Of a stretch of DNA of 64,000 bases, positions 9,646-17,800 are shown in pieces. This stretch comes from Candidatus Borrarchaeum weybense (GTDB taxonomy: Archaea; Asgardarchaeota; Sifarchaeia; Borrarchaeales; Borrarchaeaceae). The stretch is taken from contig JAHQJS010000006.1 in the NCBI GenBank assembly GCA_019057385.1, positions 579,038 to 643,037 on the forward strand, given 5' to 3'. Every line of letters starts with the position of its first letter. The stretch's first letter is position 1. Under the pieces are notes generated by a model. The model searched no databases, was not told the DNA's origin, and saw only the letters and a program-made list of their open reading frames with translations. Position numbers and translations under genes: made by a program.

Positions 9646-10593
9646 GTGATAACTCTTCTATATGGAGGCTCGCGGACGGCAAAATTCTTAGAGGGGCTTT
9701 TAAGGATTATTGACCAAGAAAATTTTTCAATTATAGCAAATACCCTAAATACAGCAGAGGTTTTTGGCTTAGAAATTCACCCAAATCTCGAATATTTGCT
9801 ATTTCTCCTGGCCGGAAAGTTAGATATTCGGTATTGGAAAACAATTCTAGGAGATACTTACAGTTTTATGAATTCGTTATCTTATCTAAAGGAAAATGAA
9901 GAAAATTTATGGTTTAGGTTTGGAGATACCCTCATTGCGCAGGTTGTCTTTCGTGATTATCTTATGAGTCAAGGAAAGTCTTTTTCAGAAGCTATCGAAA
10001 TAATCGCACAGAAACTAGACATTACCGCGCAAATTATTCCACTGACAGATGATAAGGCTACATTCAAAGTTGTTACAGATAAGGGGACGTTACCGTTCTT
10101 AGAATACCGAAATAAGGAGAATCAGGGTCTTATTAAAGAAGTAAAGAAGATTGAACTTAATGGAATCGATAAAGCAAAAGTGAGCCCTAAAGTAAGTGAA
10201 GCTTTGTCTCGCTGTGATACAATAATAATTGGACCTAGTAGTCCTCCAATATATATTGAGCCGATGTTAGCCTTTAATGACATAAAACACGCGTTAGAAA
10301 CTGCGAGTTGTAATGTTATTGCGATCAGTCCTGCTATAGGTGATGAACCAATGGAGGAACCGATCAAAAGAATTATAGAAGCTTTGGGACACGGGACTTC
10401 ACTAATTGAAATTGTTGAAAGATATCCAGGGCTTATCGACACGTTAATTATTGATAAATCAGACGAAAAACACAAGGAGCAACTTGAAGAGATGGGCATG
10501 GAAGTAATTGTTACATCAGTGAATCTTGGTGACTATGAACATAGAACTCAATTAGCCGAGCTTGTTTCTAAGTTGTTACTTCCTAAGGTTTAA
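9646..10593 (+). CDS. CofD-like protein (2-phospho-L-lactate transferase family)
   Basis: 315 aa with the fold signature of CofD, which joins a lactyl moiety to Fo in coenzyme F420 synthesis. Recognisable parts in order: GGSRTAKFLEGL (canonical GGTGT.KLL.GL), W.FR.GDTLIAQVVFR, LTDD, and IIIGPSSPPIYIEPML.... The canonical NTGDD segment is replaced by NTLNTAEVFGLEIHPNLE, so the usual metal and substrate aspartates are missing. It may be a divergent or repurposed CofD. Start GTG 9646 has GGGAGG nine bases upstream. No other F420 gene is adjacent. Confidence 0.72.
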   Translation: MITLLYGGSRTAKFLEGLLRIIDQENFSIIANTLNTAEVFGLEIHPNLEYLLFLLAGKLDIRYWKTILGDTYSFMNSLSYLKENEENLWFRFGDTLIAQVVFRDYLMSQGKSFSEAIEIIAQKLDITAQIIPLTDDKATFKVVTDKGTLPFLEYRNKENQGLIKEVKKIELNGIDKAKVSPKVSEALSRCDTIIIGPSSPPIYIEPMLAFNDIKHALETASCNVIAISPAIGDEPMEEPIKRIIEALGHGTSLIEIVERYPGLIDTLIIDKSDEKHKEQLEEMGMEVIVTSVNLGDYEHRTQLAELVSKLLLPKV

Positions 10594-10680
10594 TCTAATC
10601 GCTATAATATAAAATTCTTCACGTTATTTTTAACTAATTTTTTAAAAATAGATATATTACAATTATTTACTCTATCCATG

Positions 10681-10719
10681 CGTTTTCATGCACGAAACGT
10701 TTTTAATGTAATGTTTATA
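10681..10719 (+). promoter_or_regulatory. Possible heat-shock operator and TATA box
   Basis: The inverted repeat CGTTT-N9-AAACG (10681-10699) sits just upstream of a TATA-like GTTTATACT (about 10711-10719), in front of the Hsp20 gene. A TCATCT/AGATGA hairpin follows in the leader near 10800. The positions fit an archaeal operator-promoter, but no factor can be named. Confidence 0.4.
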
Positions 10720-10852
10720 CTATTATTTTGGATAATGAATCTTTTCCTTCTCTAGGAAAATGTCAATTTGTAGGAGAGATTATGAAAATTAGTGATAAAA
10801 TCATCTTTTCAGATGAAATTATCGCTTAAGGATTTAGGAGGGTATATAGAAT

Positions 10853-11320
10853 ATGTCTATTGAAAGAAGACGAAGAAGACGCGATTTAATTCCCAGGGAT
10901 CCATTTGATATTATCAGACGATTTAGGACGGATTTAGAGGATGTGTTTCAGGATTTTATGGGAGGCTTCGGTCCTGGTTTTTCCGAGATAATGGAATTTC
11001 GATCTGCTCCAATCGACATCCAGGAAACTGAAACTGAAATAATCGTTAAGGCAGATATTCCTGGGTTTGAGAAAGAGAATATTGACCTAGAAATAACTGG
11101 AGATCGACTAAGAATCAAAGCGGAATCTGAAACAGGAAAAGAAGAGGAAGAAAAAGGTTACCATAGACGAGAAAGATCTAGGAAGTCAGTTTACCGTGAA
11201 ATTCTTCTTCCAAAGAATACAAAGCCAGAAGAATCGAAGGCATCATACAAGAACGGTGTTTTAAAAGTTATTTTGACTAAAACTGAAGATGCAAAAGGAA
11301 AGAAATTGGAAATCGAATAA
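10853..11320 (+). CDS. Small heat-shock protein, Hsp20/alpha-crystallin family
   Basis: 155 aa. The alpha-crystallin domain covers about residues 50-148 (APIDIQETETEIIVKADIPG at its start, YRREI-like strand and KNGVLKVILTK at its end). The arginine-rich N-terminus (RRRRRR within residues 4-11) is unusual. The C-terminal LEIE resembles the I-X-I anchor used in oligomers. It should be an ATP-independent holdase in the cytosol. The SD is AGGAGGG before the ATG. Confidence 0.93.
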   Translation: MSIERRRRRRDLIPRDPFDIIRRFRTDLEDVFQDFMGGFGPGFSEIMEFRSAPIDIQETETEIIVKADIPGFEKENIDLEITGDRLRIKAESETGKEEEEKGYHRRERSRKSVYREILLPKNTKPEESKASYKNGVLKVILTKTEDAKGKKLEIE

Positions 11321-11353
11321 AAATGTTTGGAACAATCTATTAACTCGTTTTTG

Positions 11354-11391
11354 GTTCTTTTCCTTTTCCTTTTCCTTTTCCTTTTTACCTT
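11354..11391. repeat. CTTTTC hexamer tandem repeat / terminator region
   Basis: About five copies of CTTTTC in a pyrimidine-rich tract between the convergent Hsp20 and GTPase genes. T-runs on the plus strand fit transcription termination of Hsp20. Confidence 0.6.
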
Positions 11392-11399
11392 TTCACTGA

Positions 11400-11993
11400 C
11401 TAAGCTTGCTTAATTGCTTCATAGTAACGAATTACAATCTCTCTGCAGAGCTGGATGAATGCACGTTTAACATTAAGCCCATCTACTGCTATTGTTTCAT
11501 AAACTAGGATATCACTGAATCCATTGTCAAAGACGTTGTCAAAGACATTTCGAACCTCATCTTTAGTTACAGTATTTGGCAAATCTCGTTTATTAACCAT
11601 AATTATAACTGGTGTTTTAGATCCATTTTCTTCATGGATAAGAAAATCTTTTAGCTCATTTACAGACCAAATGTTGTCGTCCCAAAATTCTTTCTGTGCA
11701 TCCCAGACGAAAATTACCCCATCCACACCTTGGAGAATGACTTTTCTTTGACCCTTATGCCTTTTCTGTCCAGCTACAGTATATACCTGAAACGTAATTT
11801 TGCCGACGCCAGCAACTGCTCTATCAAAGAATAAAGTACGCCCTGTCGGATCAGCAATGGATTGTAAATCACCTTTTATCAATTCAGGGTCATTTTTGCT
11901 GAGCCAAAAAACAGATGTAGTCTTTCCTCCCATTGAGGGACCCCAATATACAATTTTGAAAACTAGTTTTCCATCAGGAGTTTTGATTGGCAT
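11400..11993 (-). CDS. MglA/Arf-like small GTPase
   Basis: 197 aa, a complete Ras-superfamily G domain: G1 WGPSMGGKTTS, the MglA-type segment DPTGRTLFFD, G3 YTVAGQKRHKGQR, G4 NKRDL, G5 ETIAVDG. The TLFFD plus TVAGQ pattern places it near MglA and related archaeal GTPases rather than Rab or Ras. Such proteins act as polarity or membrane-recruited switches. There is no lipidation motif at the C-terminus. Asgard archaea carry many of these, consistent with the proposed host. The start ATG has GAGGCG upstream. The next gene on the same strand (12202-12771), a coiled-coil protein of unknown role, could be co-transcribed. Confidence 0.9.
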   Translation of the reverse strand: MPIKTPDGKLVFKIVYWGPSMGGKTTSVFWLSKNDPELIKGDLQSIADPTGRTLFFDRAVAGVGKITFQVYTVAGQKRHKGQRKVILQGVDGVIFVWDAQKEFWDDNIWSVNELKDFLIHEENGSKTPVIIMVNKRDLPNTVTKDEVRNVFDNVFDNGFSDILVYETIAVDGLNVKRAFIQLCREIVIRYYEAIKQA

Positions 11994-12122
11994 TTTTTTT
12001 ACGCCTCTTGTTTTCGAAAGAAGACAAAAGCTAGTTTTGATTATCGAATCAAAGTATTGTCCTTACTGTATTTTTTTGGCTCAACTTTTTTATAAAATGT
12101 GGGAAAAATGACCGCAGCTCTC

Positions 12123-12195
12123 TAGAATTCTCTCTCTCCTAACAACTAAGGAGCAAAAAAGCATTTTTGGTAATATATTGAGTTAGAGAATTCTA
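12123..12195. repeat. 11-bp inverted repeat between GTPase and upstream gene
   Basis: TAGAATTCTCT (12123-12133) and AGAGAATTCTA (12185-12195) are exact complements separated by about 50 bp. They could form a cruciform or RNA stem, or be paired operators. The role is not known. Confidence 0.4.
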
Positions 12196-12201
12196 ATTGG
12201 T

Positions 12202-12771
12202 CTAATTCTCAAGTTTTTCTGCGATTATTGTTAACGCATCGATTTTTTTGTACATATCTTTTATCAAAGTATGTAACTCTTTGATTTGTGTCTTGAGTAC
12301 CTGAATATGTTCAAATGTTTCTTCTGAACGATTGGAGTCTTCAATTGATGTTTTTGATGTAGTTGTAGTTATTGAGGATGATGTTGTTGTTAATTCACTT
12401 GCTGGTGGAGTAATAATTTCCTCTACTAATGGCTGTAAAGATATTGGAGGAGTATGTTCTTCAATCTCAATTAGGTCTGACGATTTTTCTACTACCACTG
12501 GCGTGGTTGACACTCCACTCAATTCCTCCAATAATTCTCCAACAATTCTACTGAGAATTCTGGGATTCAACTCAAAGCCTTCAGACAGAATAATATCTTC
12601 TAGAATTGAATTAACCGTCTTAGCGTCTAAGGAGGGACAAATTTTTTCTATTGCAGGCCATTTTCCTTTAATTAAACTTAGCTTGCCGTTTTTTGATGTG
12701 GGGTGTGGATGTAATTGAACAGAATATGACGTGCCAGGCAATTTCCTTGTAGGTACACTCAATCTATTCAC
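12202..12771 (-). CDS. Hypothetical protein with C-terminal coiled coil
   Basis: 189 aa, not recognised. A small folded region covers about residues 25-90 (WPAIEKICPSLDAKTVNSIL). A Ser/Thr/Pro-rich linker follows (about 95-145, with TTSSSITTTTSK), then a heptad-like coiled coil (150-185, LKTQIKELHTLIKDMYKKID). No signal or membrane segment. It lies upstream of the small GTPase on the same strand and might be its regulator or effector (inference from position only). Confidence 0.65.
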   Translation of the reverse strand: MNRLSVPTRKLPGTSYSVQLHPHPTSKNGKLSLIKGKWPAIEKICPSLDAKTVNSILEDIILSEGFELNPRILSRIVGELLEELSGVSTTPVVVEKSSDLIEIEEHTPPISLQPLVEEIITPPASELTTTSSSITTTTSKTSIEDSNRSEETFEHIQVLKTQIKELHTLIKDMYKKIDALTIIAEKLEN

Positions 12772-13116
12772 CTCTCATTTGAGAGTGTTCTTTATTAGAA
12801 GATAGTTCAAAATCATATAATAAAATTGTCATAATTATTGAAGGCATATACGGCTTCTTTGATGGGTTTCAACTTGTTTAAAGTAGTTATTGGCTAAAAA
12901 CTTCAATGGGTTTATCACTGGCTTAATAATTATGTCTAATGAATGAGTTACGATAACTAAGCAAGAAAGCACCACAGCTTTAGCGTGAGGTAGTTCACAA
13001 ATATCAATTAACTTCATCATAAACAAAAACTTAAAATAAGCTAAAATAATAGCCATAGGCAACTACAGCCATGAACTGTAATTGTTTTATAATTGCCTTT
13101 AAGGAAGTTGGCTTTC
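12772..13116. other. 345-bp intergenic region with IS remnant
   Basis: No gene is supported. It holds the second 44-bp IS605-type remnant (12957-13000) and otherwise AT-rich sequence. Confidence 0.6.
12957..13000 (-). repeat. IS605/TnpB-type end remnant, copy 2
   Basis: Read on the minus strand it matches the 44-bp copy at 4425-4468 with one substitution in the hairpin loop (A to T). The near-identity suggests recent spread. No transposase or TnpB is in the window. Confidence 0.5.
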
Positions 13117-13692
13117 ATGGAAAAGTATCAAACTATCAAAGTAGGCTCTGTAATGAGTAACGTGTTTTATACAATCGATCCTGGTGCCACAATAGAAGAA
13201 GCTGTTTCGCTGTTGAGTGAGAAAGATACTAATTTACTTGTCGTTTGCACTAAAGAAAACTTTCCTGTAGGTATACTCACAGAGCGAGATATTGTTATCC
13301 GTGTTATAGGCGGAGATAAAAAACCAAGCGAAACTCTTGCTGAAGACATAATGTCCTCACCGGTACGAACATGCAGTCCTAACACCTCAATTACAGACGC
13401 TATGCGTCAAATGACAAAGCAGAAAATAAGACAACTATTAGTAGTCAACGAAGGGATTCTTGTGGGCGTATTTCTTGCCAGGGATGCTCTCGCTGTTGCA
13501 CCAGAATTAATTGATATGCTTGCAGAATTAGTTTCAGTTCGAGGTGAAGAAAGCAAACCAATTGAAAAGGGCGCATCTGGATATTGCGATGAATGTGAGG
13601 AATATTCGGATGATTTGAAACTTATTGATGGTCGTTATTATTGTGAATATTGCAGGGAAGCATTGGAATTAGAGAGAATGGAAGAAGAATAA
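13117..13692 (+). CDS. CBS-pair protein with C-terminal zinc ribbon
   Basis: 191 aa. Two CBS repeats (about residues 5-125) are followed by a helical linker and a four-cysteine zinc ribbon (CDECEEYSDD...YYCEYC). The CBS part binds nucleotides; the ribbon suggests a protein or nucleic-acid contact. The start is placed at ATG 13117 because AAGGAAG lies 10 bases upstream; an in-frame TTG at 13093 is less likely. This architecture recurs in archaea without a fixed function. Confidence 0.85.
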   Translation: MEKYQTIKVGSVMSNVFYTIDPGATIEEAVSLLSEKDTNLLVVCTKENFPVGILTERDIVIRVIGGDKKPSETLAEDIMSSPVRTCSPNTSITDAMRQMTKQKIRQLLVVNEGILVGVFLARDALAVAPELIDMLAELVSVRGEESKPIEKGASGYCDECEEYSDDLKLIDGRYYCEYCREALELERMEEE

Positions 13693-13694
13693 TT

Positions 13695-14339
13695 CTATTT
13701 TCTTAAAACAGATTTAATTTCCCCAAGTGCTTTGGTCATCAAAATTAGCTTAAAAAATAATTCTGTGAAATTACATATCACACTGATTTTATCTTCTCTA
13801 ATAATCAACATATGTCGAAATACAATCTCTTCGAATCCATTTTTTGCTTTTTTACCGTTTATTGGACTTTCAAGTTTAAAAAGACACCATTCAGCAGAGT
13901 TACTGTTATGAGGAATGAATTTTAAGAAGATTCTTCCTTCTGGACTTTCAATAGTGAATTTTCGAAAGAATTTTCTTTGAATTCTAAATCCGAGTGTTTG
14001 AACCTCATCTATTATGAATTGATTCATTTCTGGCTCTATATAATTGGAAGTAATAACACCAATCGCTACTCCAATTACAAGTAAGCCAAGTTCAATTGCT
14101 GCAAAGGGTTGAATGAAATAAAACGCAGAAGTGTAACTTAGATGTTCTGAACTTCTTCCACCATCAACTAATTCCTTTTGTTGAGCAAAAGTAGGTTGTG
14201 CTAGCATGCCAACTTGTCCATAAGTTAATAATATCCCACTAGCAATAGAAATGACAAAAATAAGCGAAAAAGCTACATAAAGAAGGTTTTTGTATCTTTT
14301 ATAACTCTTTTTTACGCCATCTACTAATTTTTCAGCCAT
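13695..14339 (-). CDS. Two-TM membrane protein, unknown function
   Basis: 214 aa, not recognised. TM segments at about residues 19-40 (AFSLIFVISIASGILLTYG) and 75-99, with an intervening outer loop, then a soluble C-terminal domain (100-214) probably in the cytosol. It overlaps the upstream winged-helix gene by 8 bp, so the pair is an operon and may be a membrane-linked regulator. Confidence 0.65.
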   Translation of the reverse strand: MAEKLVDGVKKSYKRYKNLLYVAFSLIFVISIASGILLTYGQVGMLAQPTFAQQKELVDGGRSSEHLSYTSAFYFIQPFAAIELGLLVIGVAIGVITSNYIEPEMNQFIIDEVQTLGFRIQRKFFRKFTIESPEGRIFLKFIPHNSNSAEWCLFKLESPINGKKAKNGFEEIVFRHMLIIREDKISVICNFTELFFKLILMTKALGEIKSVLRK

Positions 14340-14700
14340 TTTCGTCAGTCCTTAGTGCGTTTTCATACATTTCTCTAATTTTTTTTCCATGTTGTTCTGC
14401 AATAGCGATTAATGTCTTAGCTAATGGATGAAGATGGTTAATTCGTAATGAGTGCAATTTTGAAGTTAATTTATCGCTCAGGATTAACTTCTCCTCTGTA
14501 AGCCTTTGTAATACACCTCTATATAGACTCTTAGCCTTTCCAGAATACCCGATAAGTTTAGTCAACTGTACACCTGAGACTGCTCTTGGATATATATGAG
14601 CTAGACATAACAAGATCTTACGATTCAATTCACTTAGAGATGCAAATCCTATGAGAAGATCGTACATTTCTTTAGTTGTAACAATGCTTTCCTCTGACAT
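14332..14700 (-). CDS. Winged-helix regulator
   Basis: 122 aa, a single winged helix-turn-helix (LLCLAHIYPRAVSGVQLTKL.. then SLYRGVLQRLTEEKLIL). The start is placed at ATG 14700; an in-frame GTG at 14712 is possible. It is translationally coupled to the two-TM protein downstream, suggesting the two act together. Confidence 0.65.
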   Translation of the reverse strand: MSEESIVTTKEMYDLLIGFASLSELNRKILLCLAHIYPRAVSGVQLTKLIGYSGKAKSLYRGVLQRLTEEKLILSDKLTSKLHSLRINHLHPLAKTLIAIAEQHGKKIREMYENALRTDENG

Positions 14701-14807
14701 AACATATCGCACCCAAAATTGATTAAGTTGGTTGTGTGCCTCATCACACTTTAGTTTTTAGAAAATTATTTAATTCTCTGAGACATGTTTCTCGTTTTTT
14801 TCCAGAA

Positions 14808-17800
14808 TTATGGTGATGATCCTGCAGATCTAACCACCTCAGGGCGAATAATCTTGTTGATCATGGCAACGTAACTTGGATCTTCTGAAATGATTCCAAG
14901 AGTCTCCGCACCTTTAGGTGCAATCAGTACTTCTTCATTGTCTCTTGAAAGCACACTATACTCTATTTTTGAATTTTTCTTGACTCTAACGTTTCCAAGT
15001 TGATACAATTCCTGCAGTGCATGCTTCTCATCATCAGTTTCTAATTCAGGTTGGGTAATTATAAGCACCTGAACTGACGGATCAAGTTTTTTAATCGTGT
15101 TAAATGACACATCCTTGATATTTGGGGTTATTATAGTTAGAGTGCGTTTTGTTCTTTCGATAGCTGCTCGACTAAAATCATTGAGTTGCTCTCCAATTAA
15201 ATACCATGTATTTTCTGAGGCAATCCCAACTGAAAGAATATCCTGAATTTCTTCCCAAAGATCCTTTACAACCACTTCATAGTTTGCAGTATTCTCAATT
15301 ATCTCTTGAATCTTATCGTTTGTCTCCTGAATTATTTTTTTATTTATATTGACTAAATTCTCTATATTTGCTTTGACGTTTCCTACAAATTTTGTCTTAA
15401 TTGTTGTATTGAACTCATCTATGTTATGAGATTGCTGTAATGATAGATTTTGAAGGCCGTTTTGAAGATCATTCTTGGTGGATTCAATTATATTATAACT
15501 CGTTGTTAATTCTTCTCCAATTTCACTGACAATTCTTGCTACTTCTTCAATCTTTTCCTCAGATTTTTGTCCTAAATGATTTCTTGTTTCTTCATTAAGT
15601 TGATTAACGCTATCAGTAAAATCGTCTGTGATTTTTGCAGTCCAACTTTGTGAAAGTTCTTGAATCTCACTTACAAATCGTAATAAATCACCTAAATTCG
15701 TATTGAGAGCGTTTGTAACAAATTCTTCCAAAGATTGCACATGTTCTTCAAAAAGCTGCACTCTTGATTCTCTTGTTGTAGTAATATCCGCGTTTAGTTT
15801 AGCAAGTCTTTTTTCAAAACTTTCAATAGCTTGTTCCAAAGTGGTCGTAATTTCAGTATCAACTAGAGTTGCCATTTCGCTGGTCTTCTGCCTATGTCCA
15901 TCGACTAAATTCTTTATTTCATCGTTGATCGTTGTAATTTCTTGCGTAACTGTTTCGGAAATTTTCTTCACTGTGGCAAGTATTTCATTTTCAGCAATCT
16001 GAGCTTTTTCTTCAAGTTCTTGAAGATATTTTGTATGAATCCCCTCAGTGTCTTCTTGTGTTGTATGAACCATCTTTTCCATTTCTTCGCTTAATCGTAA
16101 CTTTATGGTTTCAATGGCATCAATTTTTGATAGAGCGATCGAATTAACCTCTTGTAGCACCTTACTCAACCGTTCGTTTATTTCTTCTCTCAACGCAGCT
16201 CGGCTTTCATTAGATGTTGCTAGATGAAAATCAACTAATTCTAAAGCACTTTCTCTGATTGAGTTAACAGTATTTTCTATTTCTGCATCGTTAGATTCAA
16301 TTTTGTTCTTTAGAGCATCCTCAAATAAATCTAAACTGTTATTTTGCGTTTCTTTGTTCAAATCAAGTAACCTGGTCAATTCTTGACGAACCAACTGAAA
16401 AAACGTGTCCAGATCGCTCTCTTGAGTTGATAACAAGTTTATGAAGTCTTCATTTGCCTCTGTCATTGATTTTATTAATTGAGAAGTGGTATCCTCTTGA
16501 ATTTGGGTCAATTGACCTATGGCGAGAGCATTATTGAGTTCATATAATGTTATATTGCTCAGAAGTGAGTCACTAACGCTTTTCTTTGCCTCAGTGATTT
16601 CTATATCAATATGTTCAATGTAGGTTGAAAAATCGTCACTAAATTCTTTCTTAAGCGCGTTTATGGCTTTAGAATGCTGTCTTTTACTATTTGCGATCCG
16701 TTTTTTATATTCTTGTTTGAGAGTTGTTATATCTTTCTTTAGAATTGAAATTTGGTCAGTAAAACGGTTGTTTATTTCTTTTTGCAAAGCTTGCGTTTTA
16801 GCGGCAAAATCCTCAAGAAGTTCTGTTTTTGCTGATGTTATTGTTTTTAATGTTGCAGCTATATTCTCTGAGTAAAGTTTTTTCGTAGTTCCAATATATT
16901 CTGAACTAGCTATTTTCGTAGCGTCCACTTGAGCATCAAGTAACTCTTTTATTCCTGCAATCAATTTTGTTATATTATTTACTTGTGCGGTTAGTAATTC
17001 ATCATGTTCTCTCAAGTGACTTGTTACAACAGTATCAAGTTCCTTGGTCAGATTTTTGGTTTCCGTATTCAATCGATCTATTTCTGATTGGAAGTTTGAA
17101 ATAATTCCTTCATTTACGGCGTTTAATTCATTCGTAAGTTGTTCATGTGTCTTAGTATAGGCAACTTCTATACTTTCCTTAAGACTCTGATTTGTATCTA
17201 TAGTCCGCGTTTTTCCTTCTTCCAACGTTCTTAGAAGTGTTTCTTCAAGTGTTTTCAATGTCGTTTCTTTGGTGTTATGAAGTTCTCCAGTATACTTCAT
17301 TATTTCATTTTCAATATTCTTGATTTCAATTTTCTCGCTTTCAATTTGTTTTGCTTTTAACTCTTTGCTGTATTTGTCAATCGACTTTGTTGTATCCTTT
17401 AGTTCTTTCATTTGTTTATCAATAATCTGAGAAAACTCTTTGAGTGATGTTTGATATTCATCGCTAAACTCTTTAAAGCGCAGTTGCAAATTATCTGCAA
17501 ATCCCTTAGCCAGTGAGCCCATCATATTCGTAAAGTTTTGTAAGGTTGTTGATATTCTTAGCTCACTGTTCTTGGAGGCTTGGATAAGAGGTCGATGGAT
17601 TTTTGCTGAGACTTCTGTACTAAGGGCTTCTTTAAACTCAGTTTGCTTATCTTTTAGAGCGGTGATTTTCTGAGTTAAAGACTCTTCGATATTATTATCA
17701 AATTGTTCAAAATGCTGCGCAATTAAATTTGTGTAACGTTCTATATGTTTGTCGAACAGTTCTTTAGATTCCCTAATTTTGTTTATATCAAGATTTTCAA

